DNA of 40,907 bases from Caldilineaceae bacterium (lineage in GTDB: Bacteria; Chloroflexota; Anaerolineae; Caldilineales; Caldilineaceae), in assembly GCA_020845455.1 (NCBI GenBank), contig JADLFO010000349.1, positions 1 through 40,907 on the forward strand, read 5' to 3'. Below are positions 24,703 through 33,412 of this stretch, in pieces. How positions within the stretch are numbered: the stretch's first letter is position 1; every line of letters begins with the position of its first letter. The position numbers were made by a program, and so were the translations under genes. The notes below the pieces were generated by a model that worked only from the letters and a program-made list of their open reading frames with translations, was not told the origin of the DNA and did no database searches.

Positions 24703-25294
24703 ATTGGCTACCCCCCTCTTCCTCTTCCTCCTCCGTATTCAAGTCATCCGTGGTCGCGTAGAAGATCAGCAGCACCGAGCCATACTGGCGGCGGTCGTAT
24801 TCCTCCAGCGTCGTGAGCGTCAGCGGCGTCTCCTCGCGCGGGTGAATCTGCACGATGACCGTGGCAAAGGGGGCCAACAGATCGGGCCGCGCATCCACCA
24901 GCGCCAGCGCCTTGTGCCACAGCCCTTGATACTGCGGCGGCGCGATATAGACCAGGTCAAACGGCTCACCGCGATAGCTCTCCAAAAAAGCGAAGCTGTC
25001 GGCCTGCAGCACCTGCGCCTGATCCGCCAGACGCGTGTGCGCCAGGTTGGTTTGGATCGTCTGCACCGCCTTGCGGCTGCGGTCTAGAAAGAGGGCAAAG
25101 CCGGCGCCGCGGCTCAACGCCTCGATGCCCACCGCTCCGGTCCCGCCAAAGAGGTCCAGCACACGCACCCCCGCCAGCCAATCGCCCAAGATGCTAAAGA
25201 GCGCTTCCTTGGCACGGTCGGTGATGGGCCGGGTCGTATCGCCCGGCACCATCTGTAGTTTGCGGCCTTTGGCGCTGCCGGTGATCACGCGCAT
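24701..25294 (-). CDS. rsmD: 16S rRNA (guanine(966)-N(2))-methyltransferase RsmD
   Basis: This 197-residue protein has the family N-terminus MRVITGSAKGRKL and TRPITDRAKEALFSILG, and the SAM motif VLDLFGGTGAVGIEALSRG at 45-63. It would methylate G966 of 16S rRNA. The catalytic motif that is normally (N/D)PPY reads APPQ (118-121, in YIAPPQYQGLW). I recall the APPQY form as common in Chloroflexota homologues, so it is probably lineage-specific rather than damage, but the chemistry it implies is unclear. The C-terminus ends in an acidic run (EEEEEE). The gene starts 3 bp before the lipoprotein stop codon upstream on the same strand. Confidence 0.88.
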   Translation of the reverse strand: MRVITGSAKGRKLQMVPGDTTRPITDRAKEALFSILGDWLAGVRVLDLFGGTGAVGIEALSRGAGFALFLDRSRKAVQTIQTNLAHTRLADQAQVLQADSFAFLESYRGEPFDLVYIAPPQYQGLWHKALALVDARPDLLAPFATVIVQIHPREETPLTLTTLEEYDRRQYGSVLLIFYATTDDLNTEEEEEEGGSQ

Positions 25295-25297
25295 GGG

Positions 25298-26236
25298 CTA
25301 CTGCGCCACCACGTCCCAAGTGCTGTCGTCGAGAATGCGGAAATAGCGCACGGTCGCATCTTCGAAACAGGCCAGCAAGCGGCCCGATGCAAAGCGCTGC
25401 AGCACCGAGTGCTGGCAAAGCCGTTCCTCGCGCGGCACCGTGCCCATCACCGACTGAATGTCCGGGTTCTCACACCAGAGCTTACCAAAGCCGCGCCGCG
25501 GCAGCGGGGGCGAATCGGCCTCGCCGCCCAGCGGGTTACAGGGATGGGTTGGGTCCTGGCCTTCGACCCAGGTGTCGGCGTAGGTCTTGTATGTGCCGTC
25601 GGGGAAGAGCACATAGATCTGCTTCTCATGGCTAAACCAGAGCATAAAGCGGTCGTAGGGGGGCAGGTCGCCGAACTCCTCGATGCCGATGGGGTCGAAA
25701 CGTGCTTCCTCGGTCGGGCAGCCCATACGCTGCTCCAATTCTGGATAGCCCACCAGGTCGAGATGAGACTCGATCTCACAGTCGGCCCCCTCGTCCACCT
25801 CCAGCGGGGCAAAGACCGCGGTCGACCCGTTGGCGCTCACGGTGGCGGTCACCACCGGCTGTGCCGCCGCCGGCTGTGCGGCGGCGGCTTGGCTGATGGC
25901 CCCCGTGCTGGTTCCCGCGGTCGCGCCTGTGATCGCCTGTGTGCCCGACTGCGCGGCGGAGCCGGTCACCGGTTCCGTCACCGCGCCGCCGACGGCCTGG
26001 GTCACCGGCTCGGCGGCCGGGGCGGCAGCTGCGGGTGAGGCCGAGCTGGGCAGCGGCGACGTGGGCGCAGCCGCAGCAGTCGTCGCCGGGGCGCCTGCCT
26101 CGGCGGGGGCGGCGGGCGTTTCGCCGCCGCTGCACGCGGCAGCCAGCAGCCCGATTGCCAGCAACCCAACCCAGCGGGCGCGCAGCGCAGCCAGGAATGC
26201 GCGTCGATGGCAAACAGCTAGATGCATGTTGATCAT
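25298..26236 (-). CDS. Lipoprotein with Ala/Thr-rich linker
   Basis: From ATG 26236 the product has 312 residues. The N-terminus is basic then hydrophobic and ends in the lipobox LAAAC (cysteine near residue 35), so it should be lipid-anchored outside the membrane. A low-complexity Ala/Pro/Thr linker of about 110 residues follows. The C-terminal domain of about 170 residues has four to six cysteines and aromatic motifs (DRFMLWFSHEKQIYVLFPDGTYKTYADTW split as FSHEKQIYVLFPDGTYKTY), reading like a beta-rich domain of unknown role. AGGAAG lies 8 bases upstream of the ATG; the first possible start at 26272 is rejected. The gene follows the GT at 26272-28656 with a 35-bp gap and precedes rsmD. Confidence 0.75.
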   Translation of the reverse strand: MINMHLAVCHRRAFLAALRARWVGLLAIGLLAAACSGGETPAAPAEAGAPATTAAAAPTSPLPSSASPAAAAPAAEPVTQAVGGAVTEPVTGSAAQSGTQAITGATAGTSTGAISQAAAAQPAAAQPVVTATVSANGSTAVFAPLEVDEGADCEIESHLDLVGYPELEQRMGCPTEEARFDPIGIEEFGDLPPYDRFMLWFSHEKQIYVLFPDGTYKTYADTWVEGQDPTHPCNPLGGEADSPPLPRRGFGKLWCENPDIQSVMGTVPREERLCQHSVLQRFASGRLLACFEDATVRYFRILDDSTWDVVAQ

Positions 26237-26271
26237 GATGTATTCTTCCTTGATTTTGATCCAATGGGCCA

Positions 26272-28656
26272 CTAGCGGTTGGGCACAACCGTGATCGGTC
26301 CCAACTCAATGGCGTAATCGCGCGGGCCGGCGCTGATCGGAAGACGCTGGCCGGTAACCGGGTCATAAAGTCCCACGGCTATCGAATAGCTGCCAAACGG
26401 GAGATCGTCGGGCAGCAGCAGCCCATAGCGGTCGACGATCACCTCGCCGGGCTGCCAAGTGCTGGTCGGGCGCATCCACTGTACCGGCTGGCCGTCGCGC
26501 TGGGCCAGCTTGTCGCCGCCGGCGTTGAGCAGATGGACAAAGACCTGATAATTGTGATCCACAGCGCGCAGGCTTTCCCAGCGCAGCGCCAGCAGCAGTT
26601 CACCGCCCGGTGTGGTCTCCGGCGTCAGGGCATAGCCGTCAAGCTGAATCCAGCCGTTCTCTTCGTCGATGCCCGCCTCGACCAAGGCCGGGTCGCCAAA
26701 GACCGTGCCCAGCCCGGCCTCTTCCAAGGTGCGCTGCTCTGCCGGCGCATAGAGCGCCAGCCGCTGGCCGTCGGGTTCGCGCATGCGCGTGTCCAACAAC
26801 AGAAAATCCTCGGTGCGCAGGTCCCATTCCCAGCCCGACTGTTCGGGCAGCGCGTCGTCGGGCAGCAGCCACAGCCGCCCATGCCGCCGGCGCAGCCTCG
26901 CAAGCCAGCCCTCGTTTGCCGCGTCCAACCCGCCTTGGGGGAAGAAACCATAGACTGCCAGCGCGCCGTGATAGACATTGGCGAAATCCTGTGTGCGTTC
27001 GGGGCGCAGCAGCAAGACAGCGTCCTCGCCGCGCTCCATCTGGCGGATACGGGCGGCGGCGCGGCGCAGATCCGGGTCAGTCAGGTTGGTATAGTAATAG
27101 GTCAAGATCGCCAGGCTGATAAACCCCAGCGCCACGCTGTACCAGAAAGCGCGCACCGGCTCGACCGGCGTGCGCCCGCGATCCGCCCGCATCTGGCGCA
27201 CCAACAGCCACAGCCCGACCGCCATGGCCGACAGCGGCATGAACAGACCTAGCCAGTCCAGCCGCCAGATCGACGGGCTAGTGCGCCACCAGGCCAAGAT
27301 GATCTGCTCCGGCTGGAGGAACTGCCACTGGAGCAACAGCGGCGAATAGCGCCACTGGCTAAAGGTCTGCGGCGCAAAGAGCGGCGTCACATTGGCCGCC
27401 AGCCAGTCTTGTACCAGACCAAAAGGCGCCAGCATCCCCAACCACTGCACGCCGACCGAGAGCAGCAGCAGCGCAAAGACCGCCAGCCGTCCGAGCAGCC
27501 CGGCGCGGCGCTGCACTACCCAAGCCTCCCATACCGGCCCGGCGAGCAGGGCCAGGAAGGGCATCAGCGGCACGATAAAGCGCGGTCCCCAGCTATAGCC
27601 GCCGTGCCACATATACCACTTGCCGTAGATGGCGACGTAAAGCGCGCTCAACGCCACGACAAAATAGAAGATGCCGCGCGCCTCGCGCCAGAACCAGACC
27701 CCGCCTGGGATGGCGAGCAACAGCGCCGGGCTGTACCAGACCAGCCCGCGTGCAGGCCCAATCAGCAGCCCGGCCACGCCAAACCACCAGACCGCATCAA
27801 AGCGTTCGGTTTCTACATAGCCACTATCCCAGACGTTGCCGAAGCGCGCCCAGTTCCACCAGAGCGAGACCAGCCCGGCCAGCGCCAGCGGCGTCAGAAA
27901 GGTGACCAGCGGCCGCCAGTTGCCCAGCAGGGCGCGCCACAAGTCACCGGCGCGGCGCGACCGCGGCAGCGGCGCACGGCCCTCCAGCGGGGGCGCAGCC
28001 AAGATCGCCACGGCTACCGCCACCAAGTAGATCGGCAGCGTCGCCAGGTTGACCACGCGCGCCAGATAAGCCACGCTCCACGCCAAGCTGCCCGCCAGCA
28101 GATAGCGTTTGCGTGCCGTCTGTAGATAGCTCAAGATGCCGTAGAAGGCGGCGAACAGCCCAAACCCGCTCACCGGGTCGCTGAAGAGCGTCTGCGTATA
28201 GGGCCAGGCCAGCGTCGCCAGACCGAAGATCAGCGCAGTGGCCACCGCCGTGCTGTGGTTCCAGCCGAGCCGCCGCCCGGTGCGAAAGAGCAGGCCGCCC
28301 GTCCACGCCGTGAGCAGCGGGTTGAGCAGCAGCGCCGCATGCACCAGCCCCATCGCCGGCCAGAGGTTGGCGAGCCAGACCAGCGGCACGGCCAAGAGCG
28401 TCATGCCCAACCCCTTGCGGCTGTAGAGGTCGCCGTCGGGGCCAAGGTTGCCCTGCTGGTTGCCCATCCACAGCAGTTGGTTGCTGTCGATCGCGCCGCG
28501 GCGCACCATACTTTCGGCGGTGGCGAACATCGCCAGCCCGTCGCTGCTCTGGATGATGCCGGTATAGGTAAAGAGATAGCAGGCCAGCAGAAAGCCAAAG
28601 ACGCAGAAGGCGATGCTGCGGTCCCGCAGGTCAATTTCGCGGATCAAGGGTCTCAC
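26272..28656 (-). CDS. GT39-like glycosyltransferase with C-terminal beta-sandwich domain
   Basis: This 794-residue membrane protein starts at GTG 28656. About eleven to thirteen transmembrane helices fill residues 12-520; the first extracytoplasmic loop carries the acidic pattern around SSDGLAMFATAESMVRRG, and later GPRFIVPLMPFLALLAG resembles the PMT_2-like lumenal segment. After about residue 540 a soluble region follows (EDAVLLLRPERTQ onward), ending in a beta-sandwich (QLDGYALTPETTPGGELLLALRW, then VDRYGLLLPDDLPFGSYSIAVG). It should transfer a sugar from a polyprenyl-phosphate carrier. The C-terminal sandwich recurs in the proteins at 1-1711 and 28787-30979. It is the third gene of a minus-strand block with the flippase and the 730-residue transferase. 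Confidence 0.82.
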   Translation of the reverse strand: MRPLIREIDLRDRSIAFCVFGFLLACYLFTYTGIIQSSDGLAMFATAESMVRRGAIDSNQLLWMGNQQGNLGPDGDLYSRKGLGMTLLAVPLVWLANLWPAMGLVHAALLLNPLLTAWTGGLLFRTGRRLGWNHSTAVATALIFGLATLAWPYTQTLFSDPVSGFGLFAAFYGILSYLQTARKRYLLAGSLAWSVAYLARVVNLATLPIYLVAVAVAILAAPPLEGRAPLPRSRRAGDLWRALLGNWRPLVTFLTPLALAGLVSLWWNWARFGNVWDSGYVETERFDAVWWFGVAGLLIGPARGLVWYSPALLLAIPGGVWFWREARGIFYFVVALSALYVAIYGKWYMWHGGYSWGPRFIVPLMPFLALLAGPVWEAWVVQRRAGLLGRLAVFALLLLSVGVQWLGMLAPFGLVQDWLAANVTPLFAPQTFSQWRYSPLLLQWQFLQPEQIILAWWRTSPSIWRLDWLGLFMPLSAMAVGLWLLVRQMRADRGRTPVEPVRAFWYSVALGFISLAILTYYYTNLTDPDLRRAAARIRQMERGEDAVLLLRPERTQDFANVYHGALAVYGFFPQGGLDAANEGWLARLRRRHGRLWLLPDDALPEQSGWEWDLRTEDFLLLDTRMREPDGQRLALYAPAEQRTLEEAGLGTVFGDPALVEAGIDEENGWIQLDGYALTPETTPGGELLLALRWESLRAVDHNYQVFVHLLNAGGDKLAQRDGQPVQWMRPTSTWQPGEVIVDRYGLLLPDDLPFGSYSIAVGLYDPVTGQRLPISAGPRDYAIELGPITVVPNR

Positions 28657-28754
28657 TATCCACTCAGGCTATTCACGCGCGTAAGCTCCATGCGCCGGTC
28701 TCTTAGGCAAGAGAGTTAACCGCTTCTGCTTTGCTTCTCTCTTCTTCCTCTGAT

Positions 28755-28773
28755 CTTTGCGCCCTTTGCGGTT
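28755..28773 (-). repeat. Intergenic repeat copy 1 (CGCAAAGGGCGCAAAG type)
   Basis: On the minus strand this reads AACCGCAAAGGGCGCAAAG followed by a purine-rich run. It starts 13 bp after the stop codon of the upstream gene and lies in the 130-bp gap before the next gene. Similar sequences occur at 32197-32214 and 36966-36994. Confidence 0.75.
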
Positions 28774-28786
28774 CATCTCTCAGGTT

Positions 28787-30979
28787 TTAGTGTCCTGCCA
28801 CCGTGATCGGGATCGCCAGGTGGTCGGCCTGGTCGCCGCCGGCCAGGGTCAAGGGGCGGCGGCCCGTCTCGTCATAGACGCCCACCCACAACGAATAGTC
28901 CCCAGGCGCGGCGTCGGGCGGGATGGCGAGCGTGTACGGGTCGCGCACCCAGACGCCGGGCGTCCAGCTATCGGTGGGAGCCAGCCCATGCACCGGCCAG
29001 TTGTCCTGCTGCGCCACCAGCGTCCCCGACGGGTCAAACAACTGGGTAAAGACCGTATAGCGTGCGCCGATGGCGGCGTCAGTGTGCCAGTATAGCACCA
29101 GATGCAGGGGCGCGCCCACTTGGGCCGCGCCCGTCAGCGCCAGGTCCAGCGCCAGCGGCCCGCCGTCGACATCAACCGTTGCAGGCGGCGCATCGTCCAC
29201 GGCCACCAGGCGCAGCAGCCGGCAGGCCCCCAGCCTCTGCTCTTCCAGCAGATGCACGGGGGGTTGGGCCAAGTAGCGGTCGCGCGCCGCGGCGGGGCTA
29301 GTGGGCGAGAAAGGCAGATCGTCGCGTTCGACCCACCAGAATTCCTGGCCGGCCAGCGCATTGGCGCGGTCGACGACTTCCGCTACGCGGTCGCCTTCGG
29401 GCGTATAGCCGTCCAGCACTACAAACGTATACTCCTGGCGCAGCCAGGGATAGAGGTCGCGCCAGACCTCCGGCTGCTGCGTGACAATGGTGCGGTTCAC
29501 GCCGCCTGCCTCGGCCTGGAGCAGCGTCACGACCTCGCGGCAGGGGTGGTTCGCCTGCTGCTGCGCCCAATAGGCGCGGGCGGCGCGCGGCGCGGTCGCA
29601 GCACCCGCCACCAACGCCAAGATCACCACAGCCCAGGTCGCCCCTGCCGTCATGCGCCGTACTTGGGATTGGCGGGCCAGCGGCCAGACCTGTGCTAAGA
29701 ACTCCACCATCAACAGCGCCAGCAGCGCCGTGCGCGTCAGCACCGTCCCCGCCATGATCCAGTGTTCACCGGGCAGCAGGATCAAAAAGACGTTGGCCTC
29801 GACAAAGTTGACCAGGCTGAGCAGGATCGCCGCCGCGATCCCTGCCGGTGTGGGCAGCAGCAGCGCAACAAAGACCAGCACCCAGATTAAAAACTGGGGA
29901 CTCCAGCCCTTGCTGTAGAGAAAGAGCAGGATTACGCTGGCCGCGCTGAAGGCCAGCGGTGTGCGTACCCGGCTCCAGTCATAGGGTCGCGTGTAGAGCC
30001 AGAGGTAGAGCGCGGCAAAGGCCAGCCCCACCCAGCCCCAGGGGATGCGGCTTTGCCACAGCGGCCCGGCCAGCCCCTCCAGGTTGCGCATGTCCAGCGG
30101 CACCAGCCCATAGCCATAGAAGCCGTCGATCAGCGCCCACACGCTCTGCCAGGGCGGGCGGATCGACTGGACGCGGAAGCTGCTGAAGGCCAGCGCCGGG
30201 TTGGCGCGCACAAAGGGAGCGCCCACGCCCACCACGACGGCCAAAAAGATCAGCGTATAGAGCGCCGGGCGCAGCAGATTGCCCCCTGCCTCGCGGCGGA
30301 ACCATTGGCGGCGCAGCCCATCCCAACTCAGCCGCGCGCCCAGCCGGCGTATCGCCACCGGGACCAGCAGCGCCGGCGTCAACTTGGTTAAGAAGCCCAG
30401 CCCCGCCGCGGCAGCGCTGCCCATCCAGCCCCAGGGACGCGGCACAAAAAGCAGTTCCAGCCCCAGCAGCATGAAGAAGAGCGGCATCGGCTCAAACCAG
30501 CCCAGCATCGTATAGGCCGGCACAAAGAAGAGCGCATAGAGACCCGGCGCGACCAGCGGGGCCAGCGCCGCGGGCAGTTCGCCGGGGAAGGCCGCCGCGC
30601 CTTCGTCGCACACCAGCCGGCCCGCTAGCCGGTAGATCAACGCCAGGTTGCCGCTGTCGAAGAGCAGCAGCGCCAGCCCCAGCAGCAGATGAAAGGCCAG
30701 CCGCGGCTCGACCCAGGCGGGGATGCGGCTCGCCCATTCAAAGAGCGTAAGCATGAGCGCGGGAAAGAGCGGCGGGTAGGCCGTCCAGAGCGTCTCATAG
30801 GTGCGATAGCCCATGGGGATCATCGTGCCCCAGGTAGAGTAGAAGTCGTAATCGGAGAAGTCGCTGATAAAGCCGCCGGGCCGGAAGAGCAGCAGCGCCA
30901 GCAGCCGGAAGCTGATATAGAGCAGCAGGAGGGCGATAAACCCGGCATGTCGCCGGTAGAGGGCGCGCAGACGGCTCAT
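28787..30979 (-). CDS. GT39/GT87-like glycosyltransferase with C-terminal beta-sandwich domain
   Basis: This 730-residue protein starts at ATG 30979. Some ten transmembrane helices span residues about 14-460. The first loop contains ISDFSDYDFYSTW, an acidic motif in the place where GT39/GT87-like transferases hold their catalytic acid. From about residue 490 the protein is soluble, with a beta-sandwich near the end (LHLVLYWHTDAAIGARYTVF, PGDYSLWVGVYDETG). The similarity of this end to that of the 794-residue neighbour suggests duplication or a shared substrate-handling module. Its start overlaps the flippase stop codon by 4 bp (ATGA), so the two are coupled. The role is inferred to be extracytoplasmic glycan modification with a lipid-linked donor. 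Confidence 0.8.
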   Translation of the reverse strand: MSRLRALYRRHAGFIALLLLYISFRLLALLLFRPGGFISDFSDYDFYSTWGTMIPMGYRTYETLWTAYPPLFPALMLTLFEWASRIPAWVEPRLAFHLLLGLALLLFDSGNLALIYRLAGRLVCDEGAAAFPGELPAALAPLVAPGLYALFFVPAYTMLGWFEPMPLFFMLLGLELLFVPRPWGWMGSAAAAGLGFLTKLTPALLVPVAIRRLGARLSWDGLRRQWFRREAGGNLLRPALYTLIFLAVVVGVGAPFVRANPALAFSSFRVQSIRPPWQSVWALIDGFYGYGLVPLDMRNLEGLAGPLWQSRIPWGWVGLAFAALYLWLYTRPYDWSRVRTPLAFSAASVILLFLYSKGWSPQFLIWVLVFVALLLPTPAGIAAAILLSLVNFVEANVFLILLPGEHWIMAGTVLTRTALLALLMVEFLAQVWPLARQSQVRRMTAGATWAVVILALVAGAATAPRAARAYWAQQQANHPCREVVTLLQAEAGGVNRTIVTQQPEVWRDLYPWLRQEYTFVVLDGYTPEGDRVAEVVDRANALAGQEFWWVERDDLPFSPTSPAAARDRYLAQPPVHLLEEQRLGACRLLRLVAVDDAPPATVDVDGGPLALDLALTGAAQVGAPLHLVLYWHTDAAIGARYTVFTQLFDPSGTLVAQQDNWPVHGLAPTDSWTPGVWVRDPYTLAIPPDAAPGDYSLWVGVYDETGRRPLTLAGGDQADHLAIPITVAGH

Positions 30980-32073
30980 TCTTGGCGTAGGTCTGGGGTG
31001 AGGTCTGGGGTGAGGTCTGAGGTGAGGTCTGAGGCGGACAGGGCGGCAGGCGAAGCAATCCAGCGGCCCAGCCCGGTGGCCAGCACCGCGCCGCCGCTGA
31101 CCAGCAGAAAGCTCCAGTAGCTGATGGCGCGCGTCGCCAGCACCGCAGCGGGAATGGCAATACCCGGCTGCGCTAAAAGCGCCAGCAGCGCGGCGTAGGC
31201 CGTCTCAACCTGCCCCATACCGCCGGGGGTCAGGGGTACGGCGGCAAAGATGTCCACCGTCAGCGCGGCGAACCCGGCGGCAGGCAGGGACAGCCCCTGG
31301 CCCAGGCTCGCCACCACCAGCCAGAGCAGCAGCGCATCGCACAGCCAGATGAGCAGGCTTTCGCCCATCACCAGCGCGGCCAGCCCAGGCCGCCGCGGCA
31401 GACGGCGCAGGCTCTCCGCCACTTGCCGGGCAAAGTCAAGCGCCCGCTGCCAGAGTGGGCGCGTCGACCCGGCGCGGATGCGCGCCAGCAGCGCGGGCGT
31501 CCAGACCATGACCGCGCCGGCCAGGGCCAAGATCAGCAGCGCGGCAGCATAGACGCCCACCAGCCAGCCGGGCAGCCGCGCGCCCAGCACGCCCAGCCCA
31601 AACCCGGCGCTCAAGATCAAGATGGCGAGGATGTCGAGCGTGCGCTCCAGCACAATCGTGCCCAGGCTGTCGGCGACGGGGACGGCGGGTTGGCTGGGCG
31701 GCGGCATCCGCAGCGCGGCCACGCGCAGGGCATCGCCGGCGCGCGCCGGCAGCAGCGCGCTGAAAAACCAGCCGCTGAGCAGCACACCCGTGGTGTAGAG
31801 ATAGCCCAAGCGGTGGCCGAGCGCCGCCAGCAGCAACTGCCAGCGGTGGCCGCGCAGCGCAAACCCGGCGTAGTGGATGGTCGCGGCCACGATCAGCAGG
31901 CGCGCGTCCAGCCCGGCCAGGGCGGCAAAGGTGGCGCGCCCGCCCCCGGCCCGCACCAACAGGGCTAGGGTCGCTGCCGCCAGCGCGGCCAGCAGCGTCA
32001 GGCGGCGGGCATCGAGACGCAAGGCCGGAGTGGGCGCGGCAGGGCCGCGACGGTCATGGATCGGCTGTTGCAT
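30976..32073 (-). CDS. Lysylphosphatidylglycerol synthase TM region / UPF0104-type flippase-like protein
   Basis: This 365-residue protein has about eight transmembrane helices and the family's motifs: an HRWQLLLAALG first-loop pattern, SGWFFSALLPARAGDALRVAAL, and VPLTPGGMGQVETAY. The last two are hallmarks of the AglD/YbhN/UPF0104 family, often encoded beside polyprenyl-linked glycosyltransferases and thought to move lipid-linked glycans or phospholipids across the membrane. The start is ATG 32073; TTG 32079 is an alternative two codons upstream. The C-terminal tail consists of an SDLT/PDLT repeat. The gene overlaps the next transferase by 4 bp, supporting a common glycan pathway. Confidence 0.8.
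   Translation of the reverse strand: MQQPIHDRRGPAAPTPALRLDARRLTLLAALAAATLALLVRAGGGRATFAALAGLDARLLIVAATIHYAGFALRGHRWQLLLAALGHRLGYLYTTGVLLSGWFFSALLPARAGDALRVAALRMPPPSQPAVPVADSLGTIVLERTLDILAILILSAGFGLGVLGARLPGWLVGVYAAALLILALAGAVMVWTPALLARIRAGSTRPLWQRALDFARQVAESLRRLPRRPGLAALVMGESLLIWLCDALLLWLVVASLGQGLSLPAAGFAALTVDIFAAVPLTPGGMGQVETAYAALLALLAQPGIAIPAAVLATRAISYWSFLLVSGGAVLATGLGRWIASPAALSASDLTSDLTPDLTPDLRQE
30990..31037. repeat. Four tandem 12-bp repeats coding a DLT tail
   Basis: Four 12-bp units occur in a row: GGTCTGGGGTGA twice, GGTCTGAGGTGA once, and a degenerate GGTCTGAGGCGG. On the minus strand they stay in frame and encode the tetrapeptide pattern SDLT/PDLT at the C-terminus of the flippase-like protein. 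Confidence 0.92.
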
Positions 32074-32196
32074 AGCCAACGCATCTTATCACCCGCGCCC
32101 AGGCTGGGCAATACCAGAGGGCGCAAACCTCCGCATTCTCGGCCTTCTGATGCCTGGGCCTCTGCCGCGGCCTTTGCGCCTGTCCGCGTAAGGGTT

Positions 32197-32214
32197 CTTT
32201 GCGCCCTCTGCGGT
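32197..32214 (-). repeat. Intergenic repeat copy 2
   Basis: On the minus strand it reads ACCGCAGAGGGCGCAAAG, starting 10 bp after the stop codon of the VOC gene. A partial copy, CGCGGACAGGCGCAAAGG, follows at 32171-32188. The rest of the 150-bp gap to the flippase start holds no gene. Confidence 0.65.
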
Positions 32215-32223
32215 AGATTCCCT

Positions 32224-32751
32224 CTACAGCTTGGTGCGCAGCTCGATGATTGCGCCCAACATCGCCTGGGTGTCGAGATAGGACCAGATCGCGCCGGGGT
32301 AGAGCGTAGAGCCGCCGCTTTGCAGGACGGGCGCTTCGAGCCGGCGCGCTACCCCGTCCGGGTCGAGCACATTGAAAAGCAAATGATGCAGCCCTTCGCC
32401 GTGCTCTGCCAAAAAATCGGCATAGATGTTGTCGCCCTCGATCGGCTGCAAGAACTCGATCTGCACAGGCCCGGCCTGCAGAAACGCCAGCCGCATACGA
32501 AAATTGCCGGGACGGCCATGATAAGTCGCGGTCTGCGCCAGGTCAGTCCCCTCCGGCGGCCAGTCGACAAAGTGAGCCGGGCCGACTTGAAAGCGGCTGG
32601 TCCAGGCTGCCACCGCCGCCTCTGCGTCGCGCACCACAATCCCCACCTGGACGACCGGCCCCAGGTCAATGCGCGTGTCGGGTTGCTCGCGGCCAGGGTC
32701 GCCGGTTGCGCGATTGGTGATAGACTGGGATGTGTTCGCGGAACTAGCCAT
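32224..32751 (-). CDS. VOC-family (glyoxalase/dioxygenase-like) protein
   Basis: From ATG 32751 the protein has 175 residues. The VOC fold is suggested by VVQVGIVVRDAEAAVAAWTSRFQVGP, a beta-alpha-beta unit, and HGEGLHHLLFNVLDPDGVARRL, with a metal-site-like histidine and later E in IIELRTKL. Sequence features around EFLQPIEGDNIYADFLAEHGEGLHH resemble methylmalonyl-CoA epimerase and related proteins. The exact reaction is unknown. It is divergent from the TIM-barrel fragment gene at 32793, with about 40 bp between starts, so they may share a regulatory region. The earlier ATG at 32772 is possible. Confidence 0.78.
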   Translation of the reverse strand: MASSANTSQSITNRATGDPGREQPDTRIDLGPVVQVGIVVRDAEAAVAAWTSRFQVGPAHFVDWPPEGTDLAQTATYHGRPGNFRMRLAFLQAGPVQIEFLQPIEGDNIYADFLAEHGEGLHHLLFNVLDPDGVARRLEAPVLQSGGSTLYPGAIWSYLDTQAMLGAIIELRTKL

Positions 32752-32792
32752 GAATCTTCTAGCCTCATTCACTGGAAAGGCGGTTGTCTCTC

Positions 32793-33323
32793 ATGCAGAT
32801 CAACGCCATCGGACTGGCTGCCGGCGTGCCCACCGGGCTGCGACGGATGCAGCGGCTGGAGGAGATGTTGGCCCATATTGGGCTGCCGCGCGCGGCGCTC
32901 TCCGCCCATCATGCCCGCCTGCACATCTTTCCCATTGTACGCCAACTGGAGGTGATCGACCATCCGGCGGTGGGCATGACCCTCGAAATCGCCCATCTGC
33001 ATATCGCCGCCCATGATATGGGCTTTGACTACTTGAACGCCGTGGCAGAGGCCGCGCCGTGGGTGCGCCATCTGCACGCCAACGACAACTTTGGCCGCCT
33101 CGACACCGGCTTCGACGGCGAGCCGGACCGCTGGCCCTATGGCGAGGCCGATATCCACCTGCCCCCCGGTTGGGGGTCAATCCCCTATGCCGAGGTCTTT
33201 GCGCGTCTACCCGAATATGCAGGCGATCTGATCTTGGAGATCAAAAGCGGCTTTGCCGACTATTTGGGTGAAAGCCTGGCGACTATGCGCGCCTTGGTGG
33301 ATCACCTACATAAAGAGCGTTAG
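32793..33323 (+). CDS. Shortened sugar isomerase/AP endonuclease-type TIM-barrel protein
   Basis: From ATG 32793 the protein has 176 residues, while xylose-isomerase-like TIM-barrel proteins have about 270. The C-terminal half is well preserved: HPAVGMTLEIAHLHIAAHDMG (metal-binding histidine and glutamate strand), HLHANDNFGRLD, and LEIKSGFADYLGESL. The first about 45 residues have a different look and the strands between them and IDHPAVG are missing, as if roughly 100 residues were deleted in frame. AAGGCGG lies about 8 bases before the ATG. The product may be non-functional or could need a partner. It is divergent from the VOC gene. Confidence 0.6.
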   Translation: MQINAIGLAAGVPTGLRRMQRLEEMLAHIGLPRAALSAHHARLHIFPIVRQLEVIDHPAVGMTLEIAHLHIAAHDMGFDYLNAVAEAAPWVRHLHANDNFGRLDTGFDGEPDRWPYGEADIHLPPGWGSIPYAEVFARLPEYAGDLILEIKSGFADYLGESLATMRALVDHLHKER

Positions 33324-33412
33324 CCTCATCATAAAGTATTCGCTGCATTTCGTGACCAATCGAGGACTTCACGCTAACTACATTACACCAACTACATTGA
33401 GGAATCGCTGCT

